Positions 46,641 to 60,489 of a DNA stretch of 64,000 nucleotides are shown here, one piece after another. Each line of letters opens with the position of its first letter. Position 1 is the stretch's first letter. Made by a program: the position numbers and the translations under genes. The notes under the pieces were generated by a model. The model was not told the DNA's origin. It ran no database searches and worked only from the letters and a program-made list of their open reading frames with translations. Origin of the DNA: Neobacillus rhizosphaerae (GTDB taxonomy: Bacteria; Bacillota; Bacilli; Bacillales; Cytobacillaceae); the NCBI RefSeq assembly GCF_937468385.1, contig NZ_CALBWS010000001.1, forward strand, positions 434,001-498,000, given 5' to 3'.

Positions 46641-47272
46641 TATTCATACCACTTACTCCATTCAGCAGGGTCCTTGCTCCATGAAAGTAAACTTTCCTGG
46701 TCGCTTTCACTAATGTAGCCTTTTTCAATAGCTGTCTCTACTAATCTAGGAAAATCGGTTAACGACTGACTCTTAATTCTTTCCTGTGCAAATCTTTCTA
46801 TCCCTTTTTCAAGTCCATATGTAAAAATGGACACAACCCCAAGCACCTCACAGCCTGACTCCCTTAATGCCTGTACTGCAGTTATCACACTTCCCCCAGT
46901 TGAAATCAAATCCTCAACTACCACCACTTTTTGACCTTGCTCAATTTTTCCTTCAATCTGGTTCCCTTTTCCATGTCCCTTCGCTTTGGAACGAACATAG
47001 CACATGGGCAAGTCTAGAAGCTCGCTTACCCAGGCAGCATGTGGAATTCCCGCTGTTGCCGTTCCGGCAATAACTTCTACATCTTGAAAGTTTTCAAGAA
47101 TGAGTGTCTTTAATCCCTCGGCAATCTCTCTTCTAACTGCAGGATAGGAAAGTGTAAGACGATTATCACAATAAATCGGGGAACGAAGTCCAGAAGTCCA
47201 AGTAAATGGATCATGCGGTCTTAAAGCAACTGCATTGATTTCTAATAGTTTTTCAGCAATTAAATGTTTCAT
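46640..47272 (-). CDS. pyrE: Orotate phosphoribosyltransferase
   Basis: Joins orotate to PRPP to give OMP. It has 210 residues: orotate region [29 protein letters not shown] motif [14 protein letters not shown]. The start at 47272 overlaps the pyrF stop as ATGA, and GGAAGGGAG lies 7 bases upstream; longer frames lie within pyrF. Last gene of the pyrimidine operon. Confidence 0.97.
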   Translation of the reverse strand: MKHLIAEKLLEINAVALRPHDPFTWTSGLRSPIYCDNRLTLSYPAVRREIAEGLKTLILENFQDVEVIAGTATAGIPHAAWVSELLDLPMCYVRSKAKGHGKGNQIEGKIEQGQKVVVVEDLISTGGSVITAVQALRESGCEVLGVVSIFTYGLEKGIERFAQERIKSQSLTDFPRLVETAIEKGYISESDQESLLSWSKDPAEWSKWYE

Positions 47273-47985
47273 TGGTGTACTCCCTTCCATGCTTCCATCC
47301 ATTGTTCATAGCTGTTTGCAGGATCAGCAGACCGTGTAATCGCACGTCCGACAACAATAGCACTTACACCTGCATTTCTTGCAAATTCGGGAGTAGCAAC
47401 ACGTTTTTGGTCACCAACATGATCAGACTCCATTCTGATTCCAGGGCAAACGGTTATAAATGAGTTTCCTGTGTTATCATGAATCGATACGGATTCCCAT
47501 GCTGAGCATACTACTCCATCTAGACCCGCATCTTTTGCTAACGAAGCATAATGCAGCACTGACTCATTCAAAGTAATGGGAATGAGTTGTTCTTTATTCA
47601 TCTGTTCTTGCGAGGTGCTTGTCAGTTGGGTTACTGCAATGCAATTTGGACGTTTTCGTCCTGATGCTGTTCCGGCCGACAAGCCTTCTAATGCCGCTTG
47701 CATCATCTCTTTTCCTCCAGCAGCGTGGACATTCACCAGATCACATTCCAATTGGGCTAGCCCCTTCATTGCCCCAAAAACCGTATTCGGAATATCATGA
47801 AGCTTTAAATCTAGAAAAATTTGATGTCCTTTTTCTTTTAATAGCTGAACGATGGAAGGACCTTCCTGGTAAAACAATTCCATTCCCACCTTTAGAAAAA
47901 GCTCCCTGTCCCCAAACGGTTCCAAAAAACGAGCTACTTCGCTTCTGTTAGCAAAATCAAGCGCGATGATAAGCGAATTGTCCAT
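47269..47985 (-). CDS. pyrF: Orotidine 5'-phosphate decarboxylase
   Basis: Decarboxylates OMP to UMP. It has 238 residues: [12 protein letters not shown] at the N-terminus, catalytic [13 protein letters not shown] (Lys-x-x-Asp), [15 protein letters not shown], and [20 protein letters not shown]. The ATG at 47985 fits the family start, with AGGAAGGAG about 11 bases upstream. It overlaps pyrE by 4 bases and starts 2 bases before the pyrD stop. Confidence 0.96.
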   Translation of the reverse strand: MDNSLIIALDFANRSEVARFLEPFGDRELFLKVGMELFYQEGPSIVQLLKEKGHQIFLDLKLHDIPNTVFGAMKGLAQLECDLVNVHAAGGKEMMQAALEGLSAGTASGRKRPNCIAVTQLTSTSQEQMNKEQLIPITLNESVLHYASLAKDAGLDGVVCSAWESVSIHDNTGNSFITVCPGIRMESDHVGDQKRVATPEFARNAGVSAIVVGRAITRSADPANSYEQWMEAWKGVHQ

Positions 47986-47986
47986 G

Positions 47987-49664
<1,678 letters not shown>

Positions 49665-49668
<4 letters not shown>

Positions 49669-52600
49669 GCAAACACAGCCTCCTTTTCCTCAACATTCAT
49701 CGCTTCAGTTGAAAAGTTCATTGATTCAATCACTTTCAGAATTGCATCGGCAGTATCTAGTGATGTTAGACATGGAACCCCATTTTCAACCGCTTCACGA
49801 CGAATTCTAAATCCGTCGCGTTCCGGCTGTTTTCCTTTTGTTAATGTATTGATGATGAATTGGGCTTCACCACGATGGATGACATCTAATAGTGTCTGGC
49901 CTTCCGCGCCGATTTTCCCAACAATCTTTACCCTTAAACCAGCGGACTCAAGAACCTCAGCTGTCCCGCCTGTTGCCATTAAGCGGAAGCCGTTTGCAGC
50001 AAATCTTACTGCCAGTTTTAATGCTTCATTTTTATCTTTGTCCGCTACAGTAAACAACACAGTTCCAAACTTTTGAATATTCATGCCTGAGGCGATTAAT
50101 CCTTTATATAATGCTTTTTCAAGCGTCAAATCCTTCCCCATTACCTCACCAGTTGATTTCATTTCCGGTCCTAATGTGATATCCACACTTTTTAACTTTG
50201 CAAATGAAAAGACTGGCACCTTTACAAAAACGCCTTTTTGTTCTGGAACAAGCCCAGACTGGTATCCTTGTTGTTCTATTGAAATTCCTAGAATCGCTTT
50301 TGTTGCTATTTTCGCCATCGGAACATTTGTAATTTTACTTAAAAAGGGAACGGTTCGGCTTGAACGCGGATTAACTTCAAGAACATATACTTGATTCCCA
50401 GATAATACATATTGAATATTTAACAGCCCGATAATATTTAAGCCCCTAGCCAATTTTTCCGTATATTCAACAAGTGTTTCTTTCACATCCTGCGAAATTG
50501 TCTGCGGCGGATATACAGCGATTGAATCTCCAGAGTGGACTCCCGCCCGTTCAATATGCTCCATAATACCCGGAATCAATACATTTTCACCATCACAGAT
50601 GGCGTCTACTTCGATTTCTTTCCCTGTTAAATAACGGTCAATCAAGACTGGATGTTCCGGATTGATCTTAACAGCATTTTCCATATAATAGAGCAGTTCT
50701 TCCTTACGGTAGACAATCTCCATCGCACGGCCGCCGAGAACATATGATGGGCGGACGATGACCGGATAGCCGATTTCTGTAGCAATCGCAACAGCTTCTT
50801 CCACCGATAAGGCTGTTTTACCAAGCGGCTGAGGGATATTTAACCTCTCGAGTGCTTGTTCAAATTTATCCCTATCCTCCGCACGATCCAAATCCTCTAA
50901 GCTTGTTCCTAAAATTTTCACCCCATGTTCAGCAAGCCCTGCTGCCAGATTGATTGCTGTCTGCCCTCCAAACTGAACGACCACGCCAATCGGATTCTCC
51001 AATTCGATGATAGGCATGACGTCCTCAATCGTCAGTGGCTCAAAGTAGAGCTTATCGGAGATACTGAAATCAGTTGAAACGGTTTCCGGATTGTTGTTGA
51101 TAATAATGGCCTCATAGCCGGCTTCTTTAATGGCATTAACCGAATGGACAGTAGCATAATCAAACTCAACGCCTTGGCCGATGCGGATTGGACCTGAGCC
51201 CAGAACAATCACACTGTTTCTGCCGGTAACAACCGATTCGTTTTCCTCTTCATAGGTACCGTAATAATAAGGTGTTTCACTCTCGAATTCAGACGCGCAA
51301 GTATCCACCATTTTGTAAACTGGGACAATCCCAATCTCCTTGCGAAAATGGAATATTTCCCTTTCACTCCTATTCCAAAGCACGGCCATTTTTTTATCTG
51401 AAAATCCTTTTTGCTTTGCTTCTTTAAGGAGTTCCGTGTCAAATGGGCGAGCAGAAAGCTTGGCCTCGAGTTCAATCAACCCTTCCATTTTCTTTAAGAA
51501 AAATAAATCTATTTGGCTCCATTGATGGATGGTTTCAATAGAAGTACCCCGCTTTAAGCTTTCCGCAATATAAAAGAGCCGCTCATCTCCCGCATTAAGA
51601 ATCCGTTTTTTGAGTAATTCATCATCAATGTCATCCGCCCCATTCAATTCAAAATGGTAGACTCCCGCCTCCAGGGAACGGATGGCTTTTAAAAGCGATT
51701 CTTCAAAGGTTCGGCCAATCGCCATTACTTCTCCTGTTGCTTTCATTTGTGTACCTAGTGAACGGTTTCCTGATTCAAATTTATCAAACGGCCATCTAGG
51801 GATTTTCGTCACGATGTAGTCAAGTGCAGGTTCGAAACAGGCATATGTTTTTCCCGTTACCGGGTTAAGCATCTCATCGAGTGTTAAACCAACAGCAATT
51901 TTTGCAGCAAGCTTGGCAATTGGATAGCCCGTTGCTTTTGATGCGAGGGCGGATGACCGGCTTACCCTAGGATTTACTTCGATAATATAGTAGTTAAAAC
52001 TTGATGGATCCAAGGCAAGCTGGACGTTACAGCCGCCTTCAATACCGAGTGCTCGAATGATTTTTAGGGAAACATTTCTAAGCAGTTGGTATTCTCGATC
52101 GCTTAAGGTCTGGCTTGGAGCAACGACGATGGAATCTCCTGTATGGACGCCAACCGGGTCGATATTTTCCATGTTACATACAACAATCGCGTTATCAGCG
52201 GCGTCACGCATAACCTCATATTCAATTTCCTTATAGCCTGCAATGCTTTTTTCAAGTAAGCATTGATGTACAGGGCTATTCTTCAGTCCGCTTGTCACAG
52301 TATCCTTTAGCTCTTCAATATTTCGGCAAATGCCACCGCCAGTTCCTCCAAGTGTATAGGCCGGACGAACAATGACCGGGAAGCCAATTTTTTCAGCAAA
52401 AGCTGTTGCTTCCTCTAACTCATGGACAATTTCACTATCGGGGATTGGCTCTCCTAACTCGTTCATTAAACTGCGGAATAATTCTCTGTCCTCTGCTTGT
52501 TTAATTGCCGTAAGCTTTGTGCCTAATATTTCTACCTCACACTCTTGGAGTACGCCTGAATTTGCTAGCTCCACAGCAAGGTTCAGACCGGTTTGACCGC

Positions 52601-52871
52601 CAAGCGTAGCTAACAAAGCATCTGGGCGTTCTTTGCGAATAATTCGACTGACAAATTCCACTGTTAATGGTTCAATATAAACGGCATCGGCGATTTCTGT
52701 ATCTGTCATAATCGTTGCCGGATTCGAGTTTACGAGAATGACACGATATCCTTCCTCCTTCAGTGCAAGACATGCCTGGGTACCGGCATAGTCAAATTCC
52801 GCAGCCTGACCGATAACAATTGGTCCTGATCCGATAACTAAAATGGAGTTTATCTCTGTACGTTTTGGCAT
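49665..52871 (-). CDS. carB: Carbamoyl-phosphate synthase, large subunit (pyrimidine)
   Basis: Makes carbamoyl phosphate from bicarbonate, ATP and ammonia supplied by the small subunit. It has 1068 residues: two homologous ATP-grasp halves (about 1-400 and 545-930), each with ATP-binding glycine motifs ([16 protein letters not shown] and [17 protein letters not shown]), an oligomerisation region between, and a C-terminal MGS-like allosteric domain (about 930-1068). Called pyrAB in B. subtilis. It overlaps carA by 22 bases. Confidence 0.97.
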
Positions 52872-53956
52872 ATTGCTGTAACCTCCTGTTTTTCAGCTTC
52901 AATCAAGGCAAGAAACTGTTCAAATAAGCTGTTTGCATCCTCAGGTCCCGGGGAAGCCTCGGGATGATATTGAACCGTAAAGGCAGGATAATCCAAATGT
53001 TTTAATCCTTCTATTGTTCCATCATTCAAAGCAGTATGTGTAATCGCTAATCTTGTTTGATGTAATGACTCTGTTTCTACCGTGTATCCGTGGTTTTGCG
53101 AAGTGATCGCAATTTTACCTGTAGCTAGTTCCTTGACAGGATGGTTGGAACCGCGATGGCCGAATTTCATTTTCACTGTATTGGCACCGCAGGCAAGGGC
53201 AAACAATTGATGCCCAAGGCAAATTCCAAAAATCGGTATGCTTCCTAGTACTTGTTTAATCATATGGATACCTTCTGGGACATCCTTTGGATCTCCAGGC
53301 CCATTTGAGAGCATAATTCCGTCCGGTCGCAATTGGAGGATTTCATCTGCGGTTGTATGGTATGGAACGACAATGACATCGCAACCACGGTTATTTAATT
53401 CTCGTAAAATACCGTGCTTCATACCAAAATCAACAAGAACAATTCTTTTCCCCCGGCCAGGGCTTGGGTATGAATTTTTCGTGGACACCGTTCTCACTTG
53501 GTCAATCGGCAGTCTTGTTTGCCGTAAGCTGCTCAATACTTCATTCGAATCCCTCTCTATGCTGCAGATCGCTCCTTTTAATGTTCCATGTTGACGGATA
53601 ATCCTTGTTAATTTTCGGGTATCAATCCCGGCAATTCCGGGAATTTTCTTCATCTTAAAATATTCATCGATGGTAAATTCACTGCGCCAATTGGATGGAA
53701 ATTCGGTGACTTCTTTAACAATAAATCCTTTCACTGCTGGATTAATCGATTCAAAATCATCGCGGTTAATCCCGTAATTTCCAATTAACGGATAGGTAAG
53801 CATAACAATTTGACCACAATAAGACGGGTCTGAAAGAATCTCTTGGTAACCTGTCATCCCGGTATTAAAGACAACTTCACCCATTGTATCCATATGACTG
53901 CCAAAACCCTCACCGACAAAAATTGTTCCATCCTCTAAAATAAGCTGTGCTTTCAT
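52850..53956 (-). CDS. carA: Carbamoyl-phosphate synthase, small subunit (pyrimidine)
   Basis: Glutamine amidotransferase subunit supplying ammonia to CarB. It has 368 residues: an N-terminal CPSase_sm domain ([33 protein letters not shown]) and a class I amidotransferase domain with the nucleophile Cys in [15 protein letters not shown] and the His/Glu in [12 protein letters not shown]. The ATG at 53956 is the family start. It overlaps carB and, at its start, the end of pyrC. Called pyrAA in B. subtilis. Confidence 0.96.
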   Translation of the reverse strand: MKAQLILEDGTIFVGEGFGSHMDTMGEVVFNTGMTGYQEILSDPSYCGQIVMLTYPLIGNYGINRDDFESINPAVKGFIVKEVTEFPSNWRSEFTIDEYFKMKKIPGIAGIDTRKLTRIIRQHGTLKGAICSIERDSNEVLSSLRQTRLPIDQVRTVSTKNSYPSPGRGKRIVLVDFGMKHGILRELNNRGCDVIVVPYHTTADEILQLRPDGIMLSNGPGDPKDVPEGIHMIKQVLGSIPIFGICLGHQLFALACGANTVKMKFGHRGSNHPVKELATGKIAITSQNHGYTVETESLHQTRLAITHTALNDGTIEGLKHLDYPAFTVQYHPEASPGPEDANSLFEQFLALIEAEKQEVTAICQNVQR

Positions 53957-53960
53957 GCTG

Positions 53961-55238
53961 TCACACATCCTTTTCCCAAACTATCTTCCCGTTTGCTATC
54001 GTCATCTCCGGCCAGCCTTTACATTTCCAGCCTTTAAATGGTGTGTTTTTTCCCTTTGATAAAAATTCCTCTGGATCAATTACTTTTTCTTCATTTAAGT
54101 TCAAGAGAACTAAATCAGCTGCAGCACCCACCTCAATTTTTCCATATGGCAGGCCAAAGCTGTCCGCTGGTTTCTTCGTCATAAAGCTGATTAATTGTTC
54201 GAGTGAAATGATCTCTTCTAATACAAAATGTGTGTAAAGAAGTGGGAATGCTGTCTCCAAACCAACAATTCCAAATGGAGCTAATTCCATTCCTTCACTT
54301 TTTTCTTCTTCCGTATGTGGTGCGTGGTCGGTTGCAATAAAATCAATTGTTCCATCTAGAAGACCTTCAATTAAAGCTGTTCTGTCGGAAACGTCTCTTA
54401 GTGGCGGATTCATTTTAAAATTCGTATCAAGCTCTGGGATATCATTTTGTGTTAATAATAAATGATGCGGCGTTACCTCCGCAGTAACATGAATACCGGC
54501 CTCTTTTGCATCCCTTACCACTCGAACAGATTCCTTTGTGCTAATATGACAGACGTGATAATGGCAACCTGCTGCTTCAGCTAGTAAAACGTCCCTAGCA
54601 ATTTGAACTGACTCACAAACCGATGGGATTCCGTTTAATCCATTCTTTTCTGAGAAGGAACCTTCATGTACACAACCCTTATTAATAAGTGTATTTTCTT
54701 CACAATGAGCAACGATTGCCATATTTGCCTTTGCCGCTTTACGCATAGCTGTCAGCATCATATTCGCCGATTGTACGCCTACACCATCATCCGTAAAGGC
54801 GAAAGCACCTGCTTCTTTTAACTCCTCAAAGTCCGTCAATTCCTGGCCAAGCTGTCTAGTCGTAATCGAAGCATATGGTAATACCCGTACATTGCCTGTT
54901 TCGTGAATTCGTGCTTGCAGCCAATCCAGTTGTTCCTTAGTGTCAGGCACCGGTCTTGTATTCGGCATCGCAGCAATGGTTGTAAAGCCACCCTTTGCTG
55001 CTGAGCGTGTACCTGTAGCAATGGTTTCCTTCTTTTCTCCGCCAGGCTCGCGAAGATGGACATGTAAATCAATAAATCCAGGTGAGACTACCATTCCTGT
55101 TGCGTCAACACGGCGATTTACATCCGCTTCAATTTTCTTCTCTATTTTCGTAATAATCCCATTTTCTATTAAAATATCAGTCTGATCCTTTTGTCCGTCA
55201 AATGCTATGTAACTTGCGTTCTGAATAAGCAGCTTCAT
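53961..55238 (-). CDS. pyrC: Dihydroorotase
   Basis: Cyclises carbamoyl aspartate to dihydroorotate. It has 425 residues of the type I amidohydrolase class: zinc ligands [10 protein letters not shown] (His59, His61), [31 protein letters not shown] and the metal Asp in [12 protein letters not shown]. It overlaps the 3' end of pyrB by 41 bases. Confidence 0.97.
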   Translation of the reverse strand: MKLLIQNASYIAFDGQKDQTDILIENGIITKIEKKIEADVNRRVDATGMVVSPGFIDLHVHLREPGGEKKETIATGTRSAAKGGFTTIAAMPNTRPVPDTKEQLDWLQARIHETGNVRVLPYASITTRQLGQELTDFEELKEAGAFAFTDDGVGVQSANMMLTAMRKAAKANMAIVAHCEENTLINKGCVHEGSFSEKNGLNGIPSVCESVQIARDVLLAEAAGCHYHVCHISTKESVRVVRDAKEAGIHVTAEVTPHHLLLTQNDIPELDTNFKMNPPLRDVSDRTALIEGLLDGTIDFIATDHAPHTEEEKSEGMELAPFGIVGLETAFPLLYTHFVLEEIISLEQLISFMTKKPADSFGLPYGKIEVGAAADLVLLNLNEEKVIDPEEFLSKGKNTPFKGWKCKGWPEMTIANGKIVWEKDV

Positions 55239-56142
55239 ATTGGTTCCCTCCCATTAAACTTTCGATTGACCGTTTTAAGGCAGCCATTCTGACATAAACA
55301 CCGTTTTCCATTTGCTTAAAGATTCTCGACCGTTTGCATTCTACTAAGCTGTCAGCAATTTCCACATTCCGGTTTACTGGGGCAGGATGCATAATAATGC
55401 TGTTAGGCTTCATCTGCTGTTCCCTATCCAACGTGAGACCATATTGGTTATGATATTCAGATGCTGTAAAGCTTCCCTTCTTTTGATGGCGTTCATGCTG
55501 AACCCGCAGCAGCATGACGACATCCGCTTCTCTTATGGCTTGGTCAATTGGTTGGAATCTGGTTGAATTTAAACTGTGATAATCAAACCATTCCTCCGGT
55601 CCGGAAAAAATCACATCAGCTCCAAGCCTTGTTAAGGCATCAGCATTGGACCGTGCCACTCTGCTGTGACTTATGTCCCCAATAATGGCAATTTTCAAGC
55701 CCTCGAATCGACCGAACTCTTGTTGGATGGTTAAAAGATCAAGAAGCGACTGTGTTGGATGATGACCACAGCCATCCCCGCCATTAAGAATCGGGATATT
55801 GATTTTTCCTACCAGTTCATCAAAATAACGATCCTGCCCATGGCGAATGACGATAGCATTGACACCAATCGATTCCAATGTTTTGACGGTATCGTAAAGT
55901 GTCTCTCCCTTTTGGACACTTGAGGTTTCCACCTCAAATGGAATAACACCTAACCCTAACCTTCTTTCCGCCACTTCGAAACTACATTTTGTTCTTGTAC
56001 TTGCTTCAAAAAACAGGTTTGCCGTAAACATTTGCCGCTCCGGACTCCAGACCATTCCCTCTGAAAACCTTCTGGCATCCTCGAGAATTTGATAAATTTC
56101 TTCTACCTTTAATTCGTTCGTAGTTAGTAAATGGTTTAACAT
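55198..56142 (-). CDS. pyrB: Aspartate carbamoyltransferase, catalytic chain
   Basis: Condenses carbamoyl phosphate with aspartate. It has 314 residues: carbamoyl phosphate site STRTKCS (48-54), [12 protein letters not shown] and [12 protein letters not shown]. No pyrI regulatory subunit is nearby, as usual in Bacillus. It is preceded by the third PyrR attenuator. Confidence 0.97.
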   Translation of the reverse strand: MLNHLLTTNELKVEEIYQILEDARRFSEGMVWSPERQMFTANLFFEASTRTKCSFEVAERRLGLGVIPFEVETSSVQKGETLYDTVKTLESIGVNAIVIRHGQDRYFDELVGKINIPILNGGDGCGHHPTQSLLDLLTIQQEFGRFEGLKIAIIGDISHSRVARSNADALTRLGADVIFSGPEEWFDYHSLNSTRFQPIDQAIREADVVMLLRVQHERHQKKGSFTASEYHNQYGLTLDREQQMKPNSIIMHPAPVNRNVEIADSLVECKRSRIFKQMENGVYVRMAALKRSIESLMGGNQYEAAYSERKLHSI

Positions 56143-56163
56143 TTTTTCACATCCCTCTCATTT

Positions 56164-56284
56164 GGATAAAAAATGCACCCTGAATCATCCATCAGGGTGC
56201 GTTGAATCCAAACTTAAATCATTCCTTTAAAGAACGGATTTAAGCTTAACACCCTTTTAAGACTCTCTGGACTTAGTTAAAAGG
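56164..56284 (-). promoter_or_regulatory. PyrR attenuator 3 (pyrP-pyrB)
   Basis: The binding-loop region lies at 56251-56284 on the minus strand, with stem CTTTTAA ... TTAAAAGG around AGTCCAGAGAGTCT, matching the PyrR consensus ARUCCNGNGAGGYU with one deviation. The terminator GCACCCTGA/TCAGGGTGC (56175-56200) follows, then ATTTTTTATCC. Between them is the expected alternative antiterminator segment. PyrR with UMP favours termination before pyrB. Confidence 0.9.
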
Positions 56285-56292
56285 TTTCTTTA

Positions 56293-57603
56293 TTATGCTG
56301 TTTTTTCTCTTTCATTTGTTTGCTCTTCAAACATGTCTTCACTCACTGACTGTCTGCCAGGAAGAATGAGGTTTAACACTACCCCCAAAATCGCTGCTAA
56401 GGCCATACCCTGAACTTGGATATCTTTAAATGGCAGCTTAAGGATGGCTCCGCCAATTCCGACGATAAGAATGACAGATGCAATAACGAGGTTTCGTTTT
56501 TCGTCAAAATCAATTTTACTATCGACTAACATTCTTAATCCTGAGGATGCGATAATACCGAACAAAAGGATAGAAACCCCGCCCATAACTGGTGTTGGTA
56601 TCGTTTGAATTAAAGCTGTTATCTTTCCATTAAACCCGAAGATTATCGCTAAAACTGCAGCACCTGCCAATACATAGACACTGTAAACCCGTGTAATTGC
56701 TAAGACACCGATATTTTCGCCGTAGGTTGTTTTGGGCGGACCGCCAATCAATGCCGAAATAATCGTGGCTGTCCCATCACCGAGAATGGAGCGATGTAGA
56801 CCTGGTTCTTTAATGTAATCACGACCAACCACCTTACTAAGAATCAACTGGTGACCGATATGTTCAGAAATGGTTACAACTGCAACTGGCACCATTAACC
56901 AGAATATATCCCAAGTGAAGTTCACCTTATAGCTAACAAACGGGATAATAAAATCCGGCATTTCAAACATATGAGCTTTCATTACCGGCCCAAAATCGAC
57001 GATTCCAACCATTAAGGCGTAAAGATAACCAACGATAATTCCGGCTAATATCGGGATAATGCTTAATATTTTTTTGGCAAAAACCGAGAATATGATAGTT
57101 GCTGCAAGTGTGACCAGTGCAACAGAGAAATGAAGCATACTATATTTTCCGGTGGGATTATTCATTGCCATTCCTACGGCTGTCGGGGCAACGGACAAAC
57201 CAATAATGATGATCACCGGCCCAACTACAACAGGCGGAAGTAAATTCATGATCCAACGATGTCCTGCTTTACTGATGATAAGGGCCACAATTCCATATAC
57301 AAGCCCTGCAAGGAAGGTTCCCAGCATGGCAGCACCTGGACCACCAAGTTCGTAAGCTTTTTGCATGGGAATAATATAAGCAAACGATGAACCAAGATAA
57401 GCTGGAACTTTGAATTTTGTTATTAATAAAAATGCTAAAGTACCAAATCCACTTGAAATTAAAGCCATTGCCGGGCTTAAACCTATCAGGTATGGTACGA
57501 GAATTGTTGCCCCAAACATGGAGAACAAATGCTGAATACTTAATGTCAGTAATTGACCTGGTGTTGGAGTTTCTGTTACGTCTAAGATCGGTTTATTGTT
57601 CAT
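56293..57603 (-). CDS. pyrP: Uracil permease
   Basis: Uracil/proton symporter of the nucleobase-cation symporter-2 family, about 14 membrane segments, 436 residues. Seen: LTLSIQHLFSMFGATILVP at the N-terminus, GSSFAYIIPM, and GGPPKTTYGENIGVLAIT, the conserved NCS2 motif. Flanked by two PyrR attenuators, so repressed by pyrimidines. Confidence 0.96.
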   Translation of the reverse strand: MNNKPILDVTETPTPGQLLTLSIQHLFSMFGATILVPYLIGLSPAMALISSGFGTLAFLLITKFKVPAYLGSSFAYIIPMQKAYELGGPGAAMLGTFLAGLVYGIVALIISKAGHRWIMNLLPPVVVGPVIIIIGLSVAPTAVGMAMNNPTGKYSMLHFSVALVTLAATIIFSVFAKKILSIIPILAGIIVGYLYALMVGIVDFGPVMKAHMFEMPDFIIPFVSYKVNFTWDIFWLMVPVAVVTISEHIGHQLILSKVVGRDYIKEPGLHRSILGDGTATIISALIGGPPKTTYGENIGVLAITRVYSVYVLAGAAVLAIIFGFNGKITALIQTIPTPVMGGVSILLFGIIASSGLRMLVDSKIDFDEKRNLVIASVILIVGIGGAILKLPFKDIQVQGMALAAILGVVLNLILPGRQSVSEDMFEEQTNEREKTA

Positions 57604-57643
57604 TCTAATCTCCCCTACATTTTTTTATGTGTTTTTATTTGTT

Positions 57644-57764
57644 TGAATAAAAAAACCCTCTTTGACCGTAAAGATACAAAGAGGGTTTAGAAAATGCCGC
57701 ATTTTATAAAACCAACGGCTCTTTCCCCTTTGTCAGCCTCACGGGACTGCATTTAAAAGGGCTG
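57644..57764 (-). promoter_or_regulatory. PyrR attenuator 2 (pyrR-pyrP)
   Basis: The PyrR-binding region (57734-57764, minus strand) has stem CCCTTTT ... AAAGGGG around AGTCCCGTGAGGCT, an excellent match to ARUCCNGNGAGGYU. The terminator AACCCTCTTTG/CAAAGAGGGTT (57654-57687) is followed by TTTTTATT. Confidence 0.94.
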
Positions 57765-57768
57765 CTAT

Positions 57769-58453
<685 letters not shown>

Positions 58454-58467
58454 ATTTAACTATAGTC

Positions 58468-58496
58468 ATCTTACTTTAATTCTCTGCTTTCGTCAA
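58468..58496 (-). promoter_or_regulatory. Sigma-A promoter of the pyr operon
   Basis: On the minus strand -35 TTGACG (58491-58496), 17-base spacer, -10 TAAGAT (58468-58473). It begins only 4 bases after the rluD stop codon and ahead of attenuator 1. The constant promoter with regulated termination fits the known pyr logic. Confidence 0.8.
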
Positions 58497-58499
58497 CGA

Positions 58500-59405
58500 T
58501 TATTTTCGAAGGTGCTCAAGCAAACGGATGATATCTTCAGGAAGTGGAGCTTCAAATTCTAAATACTCACTAGTTCTTGGATGAATAAATCCAAGAACAC
58601 CAGCATGCAAGGCCTGGCCATCAATATCCAGTGTTTTTTTCGGTCCATATTTCGGATCTCCAGCAAGCGGGTAACCGATATATTTCATATGGACACGAAT
58701 TTGATGCGTTCTTCCCGTTTCTAATTGACATTCTACAAAGGTAAAGTCATTAAAGCGTTCAATGACATGAAAATGAGTCACGGCATGTTTTCCATGATCA
58801 ACGACTGTCATGCTCTGTCTGTCCTTTGTATCCCTGCCAAGTGGGGCATCTATGGTTCCAAAGTCATGCGGAATCACCCCGTGAACAATTGCCAAATATT
58901 TCCGGGTGACGGTTTTCTCGACTAACTGGTTGACGAGGCTTTCATGAGCCATATCGTTTTTCGCAACCATTAATAACCCCGAGGTATCCTTATCTATCCG
59001 GTGAACAATCCCTGGTCTCAACACCCCATTAATACCGGATAAGTCTTTACAGTGCGCCATTAATCCGTTAACAAGTGTTCCCGTCATATGTCCTGGTGCC
59101 GGATGAACGACCATGCCTCTTGGTTTATTCACAACCAAAACATCTTTGTCCTCATAATAAATTTCCAAATTTAATTCTTCAGGTATCACATCTAACTCTT
59201 CCGGGTCAGGAATAGTGATTTCAATTTGATCCTTCAAACTACATTTATAATTTGTCTTAACTTTTTGTCCATTCACAAGAACATTACCATCTTTAATCCA
59301 TTGCTGCACTTGTGTTCTCGACCATTCTTCATCCAAGCCTGAGATCACTTTATCAATTCGATCTCCTTTTTGGTCTTCAAGAATGGTGTGGTCCATTTTC
59401 TCCAT
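58500..59405 (-). CDS. rluD: RluD-family 23S rRNA pseudouridine synthase (YlyB)
   Basis: Converts uridines to pseudouridine in large-subunit rRNA. It has 301 residues: an N-terminal S4 RNA-binding domain (about 14-75) and a catalytic domain with [17 protein letters not shown], where Asp138 should be the nucleophile. ATG at 59405 has AAAGGAGA 6 bases upstream. It overlaps lspA by 29 bases. The exact uridines modified cannot be read from sequence. Confidence 0.93.
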   Translation of the reverse strand: MEKMDHTILEDQKGDRIDKVISGLDEEWSRTQVQQWIKDGNVLVNGQKVKTNYKCSLKDQIEITIPDPEELDVIPEELNLEIYYEDKDVLVVNKPRGMVVHPAPGHMTGTLVNGLMAHCKDLSGINGVLRPGIVHRIDKDTSGLLMVAKNDMAHESLVNQLVEKTVTRKYLAIVHGVIPHDFGTIDAPLGRDTKDRQSMTVVDHGKHAVTHFHVIERFNDFTFVECQLETGRTHQIRVHMKYIGYPLAGDPKYGPKKTLDIDGQALHAGVLGFIHPRTSEYLEFEAPLPEDIIRLLEHLRK

Positions 59406-59868
59406 AAGTTTTCTCCTTTGAAGCTCTCTCTTCGAGTAACATCTGAATCATCAATAATACTACACCGATTACTAAAGCTGAATCCGCGATATTAAAAACA
59501 GGAAAATTATAGCCAAAAATATACGTATGTATAAAATCGACAACTTCTTTTCGATACACGCGGTCAATAAAATTTCCGATTGCTCCGCCAAGCATAAAAG
59601 CAAGAGATATACCTAGTAACCTTTTACCTTTTACTGCTTTATGAATATAATACATAATAGCGAATATCACAATGATGGTAACTACGTAGAATAGCCACAT
59701 TTGCCCCTGCAGGATTCCCCAAGCAGCTCCGCTATTGCGATGTGAAGTAATATACAATACATTATCAATGATCGGAATACTTTCCCCTAAAAACATATTG
59801 TTTACAATTAACCATTTGGTAAATTGATCTAACAAGATAACAAAAAGAGCGATTAAGTAATAAAACAC
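59377..59868 (-). CDS. lspA: Lipoprotein signal peptidase (signal peptidase II)
   Basis: Cleaves prolipoprotein signal peptides after lipid modification. It has 163 residues with four membrane segments; conserved motifs [31 protein letters not shown] (catalytic Asp102) and [12 protein letters not shown] (Asp129). The start is GTG at 59866-59868, with TGGAGGT 8-9 bases upstream. A longer frame to 59919 runs into an intergenic repeat and adds an unlikely basic tail. Confidence 0.95.
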   Translation of the reverse strand: MFYYLIALFVILLDQFTKWLIVNNMFLGESIPIIDNVLYITSHRNSGAAWGILQGQMWLFYVVTIIVIFAIMYYIHKAVKGKRLLGISLAFMLGGAIGNFIDRVYRKEVVDFIHTYIFGYNFPVFNIADSALVIGVVLLMIQMLLEERASKEKTYGENGPHHS

Positions 59869-59890
59869 TAAGAAATACCTCCACATTCGC

Positions 59891-59964
59891 CTAGACTTTT
59901 GTCTAGCTACAGCATCCAACGACTAGTATACCTCGCTAAACGGACGCTTACGCTTTTCTTTCTC
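59891..59964 (+). repeat. Short copy of a second intergenic repeat family
   Basis: Begins TTTTGTCTAGCTACAGCATC and ends GGACGCTTACGCTTTTCTT. It shares both ends with the longer copy at 60490-60638 (TTGTCCAGCTCAGCG ... GGGCGCTTGCGCTTTTCTT), but the middle is missing. It sits just upstream of lspA and fills most of the space to ylyA. Confidence 0.6.
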
Positions 59965-60006
59965 TTAGCATTTTAGCATACATACTAACAAAACGACAAT
60001 CAAACG

Positions 60007-60303
60007 TTATAAATAAGAAGTTGATATCGGCTTTTTGTAATATCTTCCTAAATCTCCTGAATCCTTTATCCACTTTATTGTAGGAATTATTTTTAATAAA
60101 TCTTCTGGTAATAGCTCACCGGAAATTTCACATTCCCCGAAATTTCCATCCTTTAATTTTTGAATAGCTGATTTAACATCTGATAGTTCTGCTTCCAAAA
60201 TAGATGTTAACCAATCCTGCTTTTGTTTGTTTGTTAATGATTGTTCAATTTCTATTTGTGTTTGACGGAGTTCCAAAAACAGCTCTTCCTGCATGGCATT
60301 CAT
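60007..60303 (-). CDS. ylyA: DksA/TraR-like protein YlyA
   Basis: A 98-residue protein with an N-terminal coiled coil and a C-terminal domain like the DksA zinc finger (GECEISGELLPEDLLKIIPT). Only the first cysteine of the four-Cys finger remains, so it cannot bind zinc in the DksA way. B. subtilis YlyA, at the same place between lspA and ileS, binds RNA polymerase and helps forespore (sigma-G) gene expression. The ribosome site GGAGGT is strong; a TATAAT at 60336-60341 lies 33 bases upstream without a good -35. Confidence 0.8.
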   Translation of the reverse strand: MNAMQEELFLELRQTQIEIEQSLTNKQKQDWLTSILEAELSDVKSAIQKLKDGNFGECEISGELLPEDLLKIIPTIKWIKDSGDLGRYYKKPISTSYL

Positions 60304-60414
60304 AGTGCTATTACCTCCGTTAGGTCATTTGTCTTATTATATCCGGCAACGTATAGCTGACACGGGAAAACATTTGACATCATCAACAACAATTAACGAA
60401 AGAGGATAATTAAT

Positions 60415-60442
60415 GAAAAAACCCTGAGCAATTAGCTCAGGG
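60415..60442 (-). terminator. Terminator of ileS
   Basis: On the minus strand CCCTGAGC pairs with GCTCAGGG (5-base loop TAATT), followed by TTTTTTC. About 200 bases lie between the ileS stop and this hairpin, mostly taken up by the repeat at 60490-60638. Confidence 0.88.
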
Positions 60443-60489
60443 CCTACTTTTTTATGCGATAAGAAAGAATAATTTTCGACTTCGAGAAT

